DNA of 64,000 nucleotides from Panaeolus papilionaceus (taxonomy: Eukaryota > Basidiomycota > Agaricomycetes > Agaricales), in assembly GCA_015501605.1 (NCBI GenBank), contig JADNRZ010000043.1:108605-172604 (forward strand). The letters run 5' to 3'. Positions 1 through 10,751 of the stretch are shown in pieces. Within the stretch, counting starts at the first letter, position 1, and every line of letters starts with the position of its first letter. The translations under genes were made by a program, and so were the position numbers. Below the pieces are notes generated by a model that was not told the origin of the DNA, searched no databases, and saw only the letters and a program-made list of their open reading frames with translations.

Positions 1-603
1 GCGTGTGTTCACATTTTGGGCTATTTGCCGAGTCAAGTAGTAATCCTTCATGAGGCTGTCAACCGAGATATCAATAGACTCCAGCAATCCTTCAGTAGGG
101 CTTTCAAACTGGATGTGCGGTGGGTGTGTTGTTTCCATATTGCTTGTTTCATCATCACTAATGTCTCCATCATCTGTAATTGGCAGATAATCAATGCTAT
201 CCCTAGGCTGGCTAGCATGTGATGCCATATCTACGTCGTCCAAGATACTGGGTGCATGGTGGTGAGTAGTGCTTTCTGCAGAGCCTGCATTGTCCACATC
301 CATTGACATGTCATCTCCAGTTGCCAGCTGCAAAAGTGGCCTTGTGCTGCCATTATCAGAGAAGCGGTTGCTCAGTGGGGTTATTCCTGTCGCCTTTTTG
401 CTCTGTATCTGTTCAGGACGATGGTTTGTAGCCTGCAATAAATTGTTCAAGCTCCGGATTCTGGAATGTGAATTTATGGATGTAATTAAGCTCACTTTTG
501 TGGTAGGCTTCTTTATCTTGTCCTTGAGAGCTTTTAAGGAAGCCTTGACACTTTTAAGACCAGAATTGGCTCTACAGGCCAGCCTGCGTTTAGAGAGAAC
601 CAT
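1..603 (-). CDS. Partial unknown protein, N-terminal 201 codons, runs off left edge
   Basis: The minus strand is open from an ATG at 603-601 to base 1 without a stop. The product starts basic (MVLSKRRLACRANSG, then several Lys-rich stretches to about residue 40) and becomes Asp/Ser-rich from about residue 105 to 165, which suggests a nuclear, DNA-handling or chromatin-type protein. I do not recognise the family. The start lies about 80 bp from a repeat (684-911) that recurs at the right of the window beside Helitron-type sequence, so this ORF may belong to a mobile element or be cargo of one. The 3' part lies outside the window, so no domain can be assigned. Confidence 0.45.
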   Translation of the reverse strand, partial: MVLSKRRLACRANSGLKSVKASLKALKDKIKKPTTKVSLITSINSHSRIRSLNNLLQATNHRPEQIQSKKATGITPLSNRFSDNGSTRPLLQLATGDDMSMDVDNAGSAESTTHHHAPSILDDVDMASHASQPRDSIDYLPITDDGDISDDETSNMETTHPPHIQFESPTEGLLESIDISVDSLMKDYYLTRQIAQNVNTR

Positions 604-683
604 GTTAACACAAAGCAATAGAGTGCTTTAGCACGACAGAAGGGGCACCTGGATCATTGCCATCAATATGCCCCTATCTTTGA

Positions 684-911
684 GCCCTCGTTCTTACAGC
701 TCGTGTTTAGCCTTCAAATGTCCACAAATAATAATTAAAATGACGCAGAAACGTGAAGAATTGTATTTTCTATTACTCTGTGAAGATACATTTTTTTTAT
801 TTGAAGGTTGTAAGGCTAAACACCCGAAATACGGTTGGCCCCTGCCAAAAGTCACTTTTTGTCACTTTTTGATCACGTGGCTTAGTCGAGTTTGCATGAG
901 CCCTATCTTAT
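684..911 (+). repeat. Copy A of a repeat also present inverted at 56199-56426
   Basis: About 228 bp that align, without large gaps, to the reverse complement of 56199-56426. Inside is an imperfect inverted repeat (GTGTTTAGCCTTCAAAT near 701 and its partner near 806-830). Similarity stops abruptly at ...GAGCCCTATCTTAT in both copies, which looks like an element terminus. This copy keeps six CpG sites that are TpG or CpA in the other copy. Confidence 0.7.
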
Positions 912-1014
912 ATCTAACCTAAATGTCTTCGATGTGCTTCTGGTTCTGAAGACGAATTTGAAGATTTCGTAACTACCCTGATTTCGAACTCCGAAATACT
1001 CGTTTGAAGATATT

Positions 1015-1406
1015 GGATGACTTTCCGTAGCGTTTAGGATCCTAGATTTTGATTCTAAACATCCAAAAACGTTCAAACTTGACGTTAGCCGAGATGCCGC
1101 AGCCTTAATGGGGACGAGTGGAGCAAACATACCCAATTCCAGATTTTAGTCTGGAAGAGGGCTCAGGACCCCTCTTCCAGATTGAAAACTACATTTCAGA
1201 CTGCTTTCGTGTATGAAAAAGGTAATTCCTTGATGGCCCTCGACCACTTTTGGCATTCTCCCTGCAATGAGCTCCATCCTCATCAAATTTGTCTTGTCTT
1301 TCGTTGTGTCCTGTGGTTTAGAGTGCTAAATACTAAATATTCAGAGTCCGCTCGCTTACAGGTCTGGAATTTTATCTAGAATCCTAAATCCTACGGAAAG
1401 TCACCC
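1015..1406. mobile_element. MITE-like element with about 30-bp terminal inverted repeats
   Basis: The left end GGATGACTTTCCGTAG, followed by TTTAGGATCCTAGAT, is mirrored at 1374-1406, whose reverse complement starts GGGTGACTTTCCGTAG. The element of 392 bp is bordered by ATT on both sides (1012-1014 and 1407-1409), a possible 3-bp target duplication. In the centre (about 1150-1182) lies a second hairpin with the arm CTGGAAGAGGG. No credible coding capacity; the superfamily is not certain. Confidence 0.55.
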
Positions 1407-1409
1407 ATT

Positions 1410-2094
1410 AATTCAAGATATGCTTGTGGGAGGTCACCCACTATAACTGGTACCATTTACATATGTGCCCACAAAAGGAATTTAATCTGGCTTTTTATGA
1501 TCATTGCGGCTTGTTACAAGAATCCCGGAGCACCCCACTTCTCCATGGTGCATTGTAGGTCCAGCAAAATTACAGTTGCCTAAATCATGTTCAGTAACGC
1601 ATGACACACAGGCCGTTGCTAACATTGATGCATGATGTGTAACGCCTCTCAGCTGGTTGCCACATACGGTCCTCTACAGTATAGGTACACTTAGAATATA
1701 AAATTAATGCAAAATCCTCGTTTTTACGAGTTATGGAGCTCATCAACACACCCTGTTGGCGGTTTATTCACTTTTCAGCTTAGCACAGATGATGATGTCA
1801 TTTGTGCTCAAGAATTACACGAAATAATATAATAAATTTTTGGGTGGATGTATTATATTACATACAATGTACATACTGCATTTTGGTATTTTGAAGCACG
1901 TTCACTTTTGGTGGTGTAATCCTTCGATGAACAAGTCCTTGCATATCGGGTACTGGTAGCTTGGTGCAAGCCCCTTCTGCGAAGGCACCACCGCTCCGAG
2001 CCTACGCGACATCAAGCTGTTATATAACTTTGTTCATATTTGTTCCTGCTGATGGACTCCCTCCCCCTCGTCCCTCTCCCTCGGATATCAAAAC
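1410..2094. other. Intergenic, no gene seen
   Basis: No coding signal or repeat could be supported here. The stretch is AT-rich around 1810-1870 and is the 3' flank of the minus-strand F-box gene. Confidence 0.5.
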
Positions 2095-3438
2095 TTAAAG
2101 CTCATGTCGCAAACGACGGGTGCATTTTGGAGCGTGGTGGCCACCGATCTTAACGAGCTTCAGAAGAGGAAAAGCACTCTTGTCGGCCAAAATATTACGA
2201 AGCCGGACCCATGGTTCTGGATTGAATTCACCCGCACCTTGATTGACGGTGAGAGTGAGCGATTCGAGGATGTTGCCATCATGATGAGAGAGATGCGAAA
2301 ACATGTCGGTGATCGCAATAGTGGTCTCATCATGTTCTCCGGGTATGACTCGCAACTTCAGCTGAACGGTTGAGCATGTTGCCAGTTTCGCTGAGAGGCC
2401 GGGTATGAGGGGTAAGATGGAAAGCAAGGGTCTATGATGGTTTATAACTGCAGAAGAGACAGGTGAATATACGTTTAAGATGATAAAATTTGACCTTTTG
2501 GGGAACTTACTTTCCAGACGGAGCGTTTTGAGGTGAAATTCTTGCCTAAAGACACTAGTAAGCGCAACTAGATCTCTATCGGTAGCCACCAAATCTAATG
2601 ATTCTAGGAATGCAAAAGGGAGCTTATTAAGCTTCTGAGCACGCCCGATATAAAAGCCGATGAGCGTTTCCATTGTGTTGCCACCCCGAATTTTGATGTG
2701 CAACTCCTTCAGCATGAACGACGGTGCACGCTGGTCTTCGATAAACAAATCTCGATGACCTCCAGATATGTCCGCCTTGTAATGAAGGACTTCCAGCTTC
2801 GGCAAAGCCAGCAAATATGGTAGAGGGAAAAAGCAGTTAGGTTCTATGTGGAGTGTTGTAATGTTGCACGTGGGGAGAAGCTTCTTGGCGTTGGGTTTAG
2901 GGCCGTGAAATGCAGAATTAAATGGATCTTCGAGTCGAAGATGATGGAGATTACGGTTGGAGAAGATTGTTTCGAGGGATATATGCCCTGTACGACAAAA
3001 GTTCAGAGACCTCACGGTACCCTGACGTAGATAATGAGCAGTTAGATGTTGGACGCATGAAGGCCATGGACCGGAACGAGATTGAAGTGAGGTGAATGTT
3101 TCAACCCTGGAGAAGGATGAAAGGACTGATTTGCACCGCCTGACCTCACTTGAGTTTAATTCAATGCTGGCCTGGATGATGGTGAGCTCGCGGACGTGAT
3201 TGGCCAATTGTGGATTCTTGTCCAGGACATCAAGTAAGCGAATAATATGTCCCTTTCGGGGTTGTACTCCCAGACGTATATGACGGAAAAAGTAAGGGTG
3301 ACAGATTGTAGTGAACAACTTGCAGGTAAGAGCGCAAGATCGAAGGTCGTTTAACTGGGGTACACTGCAAGTGTGTAAATCATGGGTTAGGTTCTCCATA
3401 ATAATATAGGTCAGAATTTCAACCGGAAATGCGGGCAT
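2095..3438 (-). CDS. F-box-like protein, 2 exons, 426 aa
   Basis: Exons 3438..2511 and 2447..2095. The N-terminus carries an F-box-like signature (FPVEILTYII, then a Cys-rich segment CALTCKLFTTICHPYFFRHI), the form common in the expanded F-box families of Agaricomycetes; such proteins usually link a substrate to a Skp1-Cullin ubiquitin ligase. The rest is Leu-rich with LRR-like periodicity but no clear repeat unit. The frame is open for 447 codons, yet a 63-nt intron (2448-2510) with GTAAGT donor and CTGCAG acceptor lies inside it. It is a multiple of three and lacks a stop, so an unspliced reading adds 21 residues. The paralogue at 14449 has a phase-1 intron at the same place, where its frame does need splicing. 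The target is unknown. Confidence 0.85.
   Translation of the reverse strand: MPAFPVEILTYIIMENLTHDLHTCSVPQLNDLRSCALTCKLFTTICHPYFFRHIRLGVQPRKGHIIRLLDVLDKNPQLANHVRELTIIQASIELNSSEVRRCKSVLSSFSRVETFTSLQSRSGPWPSCVQHLTAHYLRQGTVRSLNFCRTGHISLETIFSNRNLHHLRLEDPFNSAFHGPKPNAKKLLPTCNITTLHIEPNCFFPLPYLLALPKLEVLHYKADISGGHRDLFIEDQRAPSFMLKELHIKIRGGNTMETLIGFYIGRAQKLNKLPFAFLESLDLVATDRDLVALTSVFRQEFHLKTLRLESKFPKRSNFIILNVYSPVSSAVINHHRPLLSILPLIPGLSAKLATCSTVQLKLRVIPGEHDETTIAITDMFSHLSHHDGNILESLTLTVNQGAGEFNPEPWVRLRNILADKSAFPLLKLVKIGGHHAPKCTRRLRHEL
2448..2510 (-). other. Stop-free 63-nt intron inside the F-box gene
   Basis: Donor GTAAGT and acceptor CTGCAG; length divisible by three. Removing it lines the protein up with the paralogue across its phase-1 intron. 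Confidence 0.7.
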
Positions 3439-4158
3439 GATGAGTGATTCTGAATGAGGCGGAAGTAATGGGCAGTTTTCATGTCGTTCCTGTCGTCAAT
3501 TTTCTCCTTTATAAACCAGAAGACAAGTGATCTGATTCCGATTAAAGGGATTTGACGTTCCGCAGTCGCGTTCCCATGCCATACCGACCTAAAAGTGACT
3601 CAGAGTCAGGGGTACAGGGGCCGTGGATGACTTGATCTGGAGCTTGACTGAGTCTTCCTCAGGTCTTCCTCGAGTATTCGGCGGGCTCACTCCCAGTCCA
3701 GAAGTGGTAGTCGCATTGCATATGATACAATCGATAAAATAAAGTAATGTGACATCCACGTACTGATTCGAAACAAACCTATATCTAGAGTCCTTGTATA
3801 ATACGTAGTTGTTGGATTTTGCAATGAGCGCGCACAGTGTGGGAGAGCCGCACGGAGCGTGGGCCGGGGAGAGTGTGCGTGCGTATGCGGACGCAATCAC
3901 AGCGCTCCCGTTCTTTTGTTTCTAGAATATTTCTCTTATATCGTTTTCTTTGTTCATGAAGAGCCTTGGAGTCTTCATGCGTTGTTTTATTTTTTACTTT
4001 CATCGATTAAACATTGTAGTCTACGTATAAACATACCTCGTAGCCTACTAAATACACGATCTTTTTCTACGAATTCTTACAGTAGTAACACAAAATATAT
4101 TCCAATTTGTCGCGCTCCCATGAACCACAAATCAAGCCCTATATTCGACATCATGCAT
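3439..4158. other. Intergenic, no supported gene
   Basis: Upstream flank of the F-box gene. Several short ORFs overlap on both strands but none shows a domain, a consistent splice pattern or a credible protein composition. Confidence 0.45.
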
Positions 4159-4560
4159 TTAATCGACTTCAGTGCTGCCACAGTGCATGTTACCCTTAGA
4201 GCCAACACGTCCCTCATGCTGGAACCTATTAATCCAGTCATTGATAAGATTGATGATATCCTGGTTTCCAACAGTAAAGTCCCATGCGCCACCCGTGGCA
4301 ACAGCCCTGACACCAAAGCGGCAGCATGCATGCCTGTCGAGCTCACGGTGCTCGGTCAAAGTCAAGGTCGTCTGCAATGGTAGGTTCCTGGTAAGTCGAA
4401 GTTCGCGTCACTTTATTATTGAAATGAGGCAGCTTACCCAAGTTCCTCCACCTGCGATGTTGTGGGTAACGACACGGCAGTCGTCGACCCAGGGAGAGCC
4501 TCCACTGGATTGGTTGATAAACGAGGAATCACAACAACGATTCTTGGAAGGGCGCTTGAG
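4159..4560 (-). pseudogene. Remnant of a small secreted Cys-containing protein gene
   Basis: Two minus-strand segments read like exons of a small secreted fungal protein. One (about 4550-4435) contains a WVDDCRVV / NIAGGGTW stretch and ends at a GTAAGC donor. The other (about 4382-4159) contains a VGNQDIINLI / GRVGSKGNMHC stretch and ends in TAA. This general layout (DC near the start, GGGTW, a final VGxKGxMxC) resembles Ecp2/Hce2-like secreted proteins, but I match only pattern, not a database hit. The segments do not join in one frame across the obvious intron, and no signal-peptide exon could be placed upstream, so the gene is probably broken or its 5' part is missing. Confidence 0.3.
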
Positions 4561-4800
4561 GGCTTCCAACGGTGTGGTGGGAGTGGTAACTCACCCCCCG
4601 TCAGCGCTAGCGCCCTCTGTAGATCTCCATTCTCCCATATCACCCTTTGGGTTGTATGCCACAAGTTCATTCTAGGTTTCGAGATTAAACAAAACGTATC
4701 GGCTGGAGATTGAGCCTGCGCATTGGCTGTTCTCCCATCTCAAGGCTAACGCGGCATGCTGCGTCATCGATTGCAGACGTGCGATGCCCAGGTTCATATG

Positions 4801-5086
4801 TGTCAGGATGCTATAATAGGGACAGTCAGGCTGTACATAGGTATGAAGGTCTATAAGGCTGAGAGAAAGGAAAAGCAAAGAATAAAGGCATACCTCAGTC
4901 GGGAAGAGAGAAAACGACTGAGGTGTGAATGAAAAGGATAAAGGCATATATACGATGGAAAGAGAAGCATGATGGGGATGATAGAAGCATGATGAAAGGA
5001 TACGAAGGCATGTATATGAGGAAGGGGCACTTCCAGATAGGGACACAACGTATAGAGAGCAAAGACGAGATAGAAAGGGTCCAACA
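4801..5086 (-). repeat. Degenerate solo LTR related to the LTR at 34038-34369
   Basis: The segment shares long blocks with 34120-34369: CAGGCTGTACATAGGTA, CATACCTCAGTCG, AACGACTGAGGTG, GAAGCATGATGGGGATG and the end GGTCCAACA. The orientation (minus) is the same. It starts near TGTCAGGATGC and lacks the internal duplication present in the 34-kb LTR. No internal retroelement sequence and no clear target duplication lie next to it, so it is an old solo LTR or fragment. Confidence 0.6.
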
Positions 5087-6095
5087 AGATGGTGTTTGTT
5101 TATCCAAGCTCCTAATTGGAAGGATTCCGATCTATGCGAGCATAGATCCTACTTCTTGGGCACGTGACTCGAGTCGACTCATACGTCGGACTCCTACCAA
5201 CCTTTTTTCTCTTCATTCCCTTAACTTAGTATTCCTTATTTCTTCGCCTACGTAGCTGCTCGCGCTCTCGCTTCCTCTCACTCTCTCGCTTATTTTTTAA
5301 CCCACCCACCTCCCCCCTTGTCAACACCCTTTCACCGCCTCTTCTCCTTTTCCTTACGTCTTTACTCCCATTCCCACTGCACGCAGTTAAATCATTCTCT
5401 AGAGTCGTTATATAGATATTCGTTACTTGGGTTTTTTAACTAACGTATACATTTTTGTAATCCGAGCTCTCTCGTGGTTTGGGTAGAGGGAGGCGAGGCA
5501 GCGTTCGGGGGGCTCACCCGTCCACCGGGCTCACCCGTCCACCGTCCTCACCTCTCGCCCTGGGATGGGGTCAAGCCAGGCTCCCCTCTCCCATCCCCAC
5601 ATACACTACCCGACTACGGGAGACTCACCACGTAGAACCAAGATGTAATTTCGAGCTTTGTTTTTATTGTTTTTGTTACATGGTGCCTCTCCGGTTTATT
5701 GTAATTTCTATTGTTGGTTCTGGTTTAAAACAGCTCCGTGTTTAATCAAATAAATTTCATGAAGGCCAATTCGTAATTTAAAGAGAATCGTTTGATTTGG
5801 TTACTTATCATCTTGTTGAGTCCGTTTTATCAACGGATATCGCCCAGCCTGTATATATAACGCAGGATGACGATCGTCAGAGTACGGCAACGATCAGTGG
5901 ACAGGGCTTTTGTCCGAGTTGGAAGACAATGTATTCTACGAAATAGACCCCCTGTTCAAACACAATACATACCAACTGGGTCAACTGAGCGTTTTTGGCA
6001 GCCCCAGCGTCTCATCATTTCTTTGTCGATGCCCTCGCACAAACGCTCCATTTGGAAGTTCGACTTAACCGAGGCAAAGTTGGCCTGAGAATCCT
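5087..6095. other. Intergenic, pyrimidine-rich, no supported gene
   Basis: 5200-5360 is strongly CT-rich, as fungal promoters or 5' leaders often are, but no gene start can be tied to it. A short direct repeat (CACCCGTCCACCG, twice near 5516-5542) is present. Nothing else recognisable. Confidence 0.4.
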
Positions 6096-7094
6096 CGAAA
6101 CGTATAAATACCGTCACCTTCCCAGTCCACCTCCCAACACCAAATCACCCAATCACTCAACCACCTCATGCGTCTCAAACACCCTCCCTCACATACCTGT
6201 CATGGCCTATCCCACAATCTTCCATTCCCCTGATGTACAACACCCCGCTTCCCGACGCTGACTCCTACGCCGTAGCACTCCATGATGCGACTTCGGCACC
6301 ACCACCACACCTCGATCCCCAAGTCACACGGGGGAACCAGCCCTTCTAACACTGGTATTGTTAATGGGCTCCCCCCAGCCCAGCATTCGGCCCCACGGCG
6401 ATTCTCCAGAGTCCCCACATCCCATTCCTGGAAAGCCCTACCCGACTTCACAGCACCCGTTCAGTGCATCGCGGATGTGTCGGCTGGACAGAGCACTGTA
6501 CATGTGACTTGCAAGATAATCGTGTATGGGCCCCTGAATCAGCCAGGACTAGGCCATTCAGTTAATGTCGTTGACCAACGGGGACGGTAGAGAGACCTGA
6601 CAGAATCGAACGACTCGTGATCGACTCGGCCCATTACGGAGCACAAGAAAAAGCACAGACGTTTTCGATGATGTAGAGTTCCAACCACACCTCCACTGGT
6701 ATGTCGAAGATGAAGAACTTGTCCCGCATCCTCCAAACCATTCGTCAAGGAGGAAATACCGACCATTTCGGTACGCCTACAGTCGAGATGGAAGCAGGGT
6801 TGCAAGTCACCTTATCGAACTGGCCGCACCCGATGCCTCTGGGATAAACAATGTTAATGCTGTACACAATCGAATGTACCGGCTGCCAGCTCGTCCTTTA
6901 TATCGTGCAGCAGCGTCCCCAAGAAGGCAGGAGAGTTGGAACAGAAGAATCGCGAGAGGTATATCTTTCTAACAGATTGAGCAGGGGTCCTAAATCGCGA
7001 ACCAATCTTCCGGCATGTTGATCAACTGCTCCTCGAGGGGGTGACGATAAGCGTGGTTGCGCACTTTCGGTTCATTCAACCTCCTAATTGTAAT
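6096..7094 (+). pseudogene. Copy 1 of the CCGATGTAC / TTCAATCTCC gene family
   Basis: A TATA box (GTATAAATACC, 6103) lies 130 bp before the conserved start context (CCTGATGTAC, ATG at 6233). The frame begins MYNTPLPDADSYAVALHDAT and meets a TAA after about 38 codons, then continues Pro-rich. The copy ends with TTCAACCTCCTAATTGTAAT at 7075-7094, the 3' motif shared by the copies at 20, 23, 24 and 26 kb. This is the only copy on the plus strand and the best preserved at the 5' end. Function unknown; the body of the gene is eroded and no domain is visible. Confidence 0.5.
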
Positions 7095-7384
7095 ATGCCA
7101 TAGAATTATTGATCAAACATCTAACCTTGAATGAAACAACTTGAATGGTCGTGACTAGAGTTGAGGTGTAATTTGAGAGAACACGAGTAAAGTGTCCATG
7201 TGATAAGACAGAAAACTAGAGCAAAATATAAAGCGTCGCGCTGCGATGCTGATCAGAAAGCCAGGTTAACATCCATTAATCCACAAAGACAGCAAATATA
7301 CATATAGCAACAAACTACTGAAAAAATCCCAAGATGCAAAGCAACCCGAAAAGCAGCAAGATCAATAACATGACAACGGCACGC

Positions 7385-9622
7385 TCACAAATCCCTCAAC
7401 AACATCTCCACCACCCTCTCATTCTCCATCCACAAATCCTCTCTAAACTCTGCAAAGCCCCTCGCACTCCGCCTCCACCCCTCATTCATCATCTTCTCCA
7501 AATCGCTATACACACGCGCACTATGCGACGGCAGCGACGTATCAATGCTCCCTCCCCCTCCTGGGGTGTCTGTATGCGACAGCTGGGTGTAGTGGTCCCA
7601 GAAGGACGTCATGTTCCCTATGCGGAGTGCGCGGAGGGCAGCGACTTCGCTGATGACGGCGGGGCGGGTGATCATGACTTTGTCGTCGTCTGCGTATGCG
7701 TAGGATGAGCGGACGCGATGCGTGGCGAGGATGGGGACCTGTGTGAAGTCGGTAAAAAAGAAGGAAAGAAAGAGTGTGTGAAGGGAGAACTCACGTTGCA
7801 TTGGAGTGCCATGACCATCGTTGAACTCGCTTGGAACCTGTAGTAGCCGTTATCGGGATTGAAAGCGGGGACGCATATATCCATCGTCTGCATGAGACGG
7901 TAGAATTCTGGGCGGATGCGAGGTTAATATAGGAAGGAGTATAGTCAAACGTGTGGCGTACCTCCATAGGACAGATCCTTCTTGACGATGACCATGTCCT
8001 CCAACTCTTTAGGGATATCAATCCCGCCTGATCCTAGCAGGTAAAGATAAAACGGGTCCTTCTCCTTAGGATCAACGACATATCTGTCCTGCCCCTGAGC
8101 GCGAGGCAGGTACCCCCACACCGACGGATCCTCTGCACCACGACATTAACGCAAAAACTGCACAAGCGGAAATCAAAACGCACCACTCAGACTATTTATC
8201 AGCTCCCTAAACACAGTCGGATACTCTCTCCGATCAGAAGAGAAGCTGCCCTGAATAACAGCCCTCGACAACTTCCTCCCGCCCATCTTCACCCCACCAT
8301 CACCTTCCAACGAGTCAGGCTCAGGTTTACGCCCATCTCCATCCAGATAACTCGAATGCGACCCAGAATCGATCCCTGAGAGCTCAATGTCGGGGTCCAG
8401 AGGCGCGTTGGGTTTGGATCCTAGCCAGAGGTCGTGCGATGCAGATAGGTTTAGGATGGGGACATGTGTGTCGAGTTTGAGGTATTCATAACCTGCGAGA
8501 CGGAGTTGTGGATCTGAAGTGCTGTCGGCATGAGTGAGGAATATGGTTCTGAAGGAGTTGGCGACGCTAGATAAGGGATGGATAAAAATGGTTAGTACGT
8601 GGTAAAGGAACTTGTGGAGTCAATTTCAAGTGTTGAAGCGAAACATATGGGTGTGTTGGGATGATGAGAGTTAATGAATGGAGGACATGGGGAATGGTTG
8701 GACAGATTAAAATGAAGTGTGGCATGGATGGGGAAAGACACGGAGAGGCGACGTACTGCTGGGATATGGGTAAAAACCTGATGGCTCCTCGTCGCGCCCA
8801 ATCTGTAATTTGAGTCTGCCAATGGGTATCCTATGGGAAGAGAAGCTTTTGGTGAGTAGGTGGAGACAAATATAGAAAGTGCTGCAAAGAGCGCACCTGG
8901 ACGTTGTGAACAATGCAAACCACCATGAACTTCTCGTCCTCTCTCCGCTTATCCCAAGCGGCCAGCAACCGTCTGTGCCACGAGTCTGTACCATCGCGGA
9001 GGCTATGAAGTGAAGGTTGTATCCAGTAAGCTCGTGAACCAGAAATGATAACGAAGAAAAGAGATAAAAGAGCGACTCACTCGACTTCGCATGTTCCAAG
9101 CACGACAAGTTCAACCTTCCTGCCATCAACCTCCATATCCAAGTCATCAAAAAGGTTTTCCGAGGGCCTCACATCGCCCTTGTATAGCCCCAACATATCG
9201 ACAATATTGTCGAACCCAAATCGAAACTTTTCAGGGGAGTATACAACCACTGATCCACTACCGCCCACGTCCCAAGATAATGAGTTAGGCGGTTTCCCCA
9301 TAACTCTCTGCATCGTCCATGCAAGAGCAACGTAAACGTCAAAATGATATCCAAACGTCGAGGCAATGGCTACTCGGCGTCGTTTCTGAGGAAGGGTGCG
9401 TAAGTCAGCTAGTGACTTTTCGCCAACGAGGTAGGATTTGGAAGGAGAGCATGCTGATGATGATGTTGATGACGAGCTGGGTGAATTTGATGATGAGGGA
9501 ATATGGGATGGCTTGAAGTTCAGCGAGACAAGGTCTTTGTACCAGACAAGCAGCGAGGTGAAGACAACAAGGATGATGGCCGCCAGCAGGAGGCGATTAG
9601 GTGGCCGATTCATGAGCGCCAT
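7385..9622 (-). CDS. Type II membrane protein, putative glycosyltransferase-like, 7 exons, 580 aa
   Basis: Exons 9622-9081, 9002-8897, 8830-8757, 8566-8184, 8132-7962, 7907-7795 and 7738-7385. All phases fit and the sum is 581 codons including the stop. The N-terminus has a short basic cytosolic tail and one membrane segment (about residues 10-28, LLLAAIILVVFTSLLVWY), then a Ser-rich stem, as in Golgi type II enzymes. Conserved blocks follow: RRVAIASTFGYHFDVYVAL, a VCIVHNVQDTHW block, DLSYGEFYRLM and MDICVPAFNPDNGYY. The alternating beta/helix blocks and the late D/E-rich region resemble GT-B glycosyltransferases, but I infer this by eye. Many agaric genomes carry uncharacterised relatives. 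Intron 3 (190 nt) is longer than the others. Confidence 0.75.
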
Positions 9623-10751
9623 GAGGTTCAGGTCCTGGCTGCGCGACAGCCTGCAGTAAATCTAGAGAGCCCACGAGAAGGAATGAACGGAAGGAAGGGA
9701 ATGGTGTTGTGGTCAAGGAGGAAAACGAAGTACATCAGTCTTCTGAAACGAGACTATGCTGGATGGCGACCAAAATTCAGTTGTTTGTGGGTGGAGCATT
9801 GCAACATGGGAAAGCCCGGCGAAAACGAAACACCTTTCGGGGTTGGTTTCCTGAAAAGAAAAGATGCTGCCGTGATGATGTCGCCGCGTATAACCGAGCC
9901 GCCATTCAATTTCTGTTTTGCCATCATGGCCCAGAGCTCGGAGATGATCTGAAACCCAGGTATGTCTGGTCTGAGGATCCACTGGGTTGAAATACATCTC
10001 CCAACGCAACCCAAGATAATTGAGAGGATGAGTGCAAGGTGTTCCACGTTGCGATGATTTAAAGTTAAATTTGATCCGTCGCTGAGTAAGCATTGGCCTA
10101 AAGAAGCCGATGGCTGATCAGGGACAATCCGTAGAACGCATGCAGCACATACGGATGTAGTGAGGGACGCTGAGCAGCATCCAGCCAAGACTAAGGGCAG
10201 AAAGGTATTTTTAAACAGTTGGGCGCGCTGCGAAGTGCGATGGTGTGACTAGGACCTCAACGAGTTGACGGTTCTATTAATAAATGAGATGCCTTTCTTG
10301 ATGATTGATGCTTTATTTGATGGCGTGAAAGTCTGAAATTAGAATCAGAGGTTGAGCGGCATTATCATGGAGTGAAATGTGAGAGCTGAACAGAAGATGC
10401 AAATTTAGACTGAATTATTAAGGATATCGAATGGTTATCCTATAAAACACTTGATACATGAACACACATTAACATAACACGGACAGCTCCCTATGCTCCA
10501 CCTTCGACATAATGTCTCTTTGTATTACCAAGGATAATATTTTTGCATAAAAGATGCTGCGCGAGCTTCAATGGGAACGGAAGAGTTGCTGGTCTTGCGC
10601 GGACGCCCCTCTTAAGGAGCGTGGCCTACATTGGCACCTGATCTTCATCTTAACTCAAAACTTTAAACATTTTTCGTTGATTCAGGGACGAAAAAACCAC
10701 GGTTGATTTTCTTCCACCATCATCATTCATTCAATTTTTTGAACAAACGGC
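9623..10751. other. Intergenic between divergent genes, no supported gene
   Basis: Shared upstream region of the minus-strand membrane protein gene and the plus-strand GTPase gene. Overlapping ORFs on both strands near 9700-10190 shadow each other and show no domain, so they are not called. Confidence 0.45.

Noticed and set aside
9713..10188. Overlapping ORFs of 126 and 144 codons on the minus strand
   Set aside because: They shadow each other and plus-strand ORFs, have no domain, and fall in a divergent promoter region.
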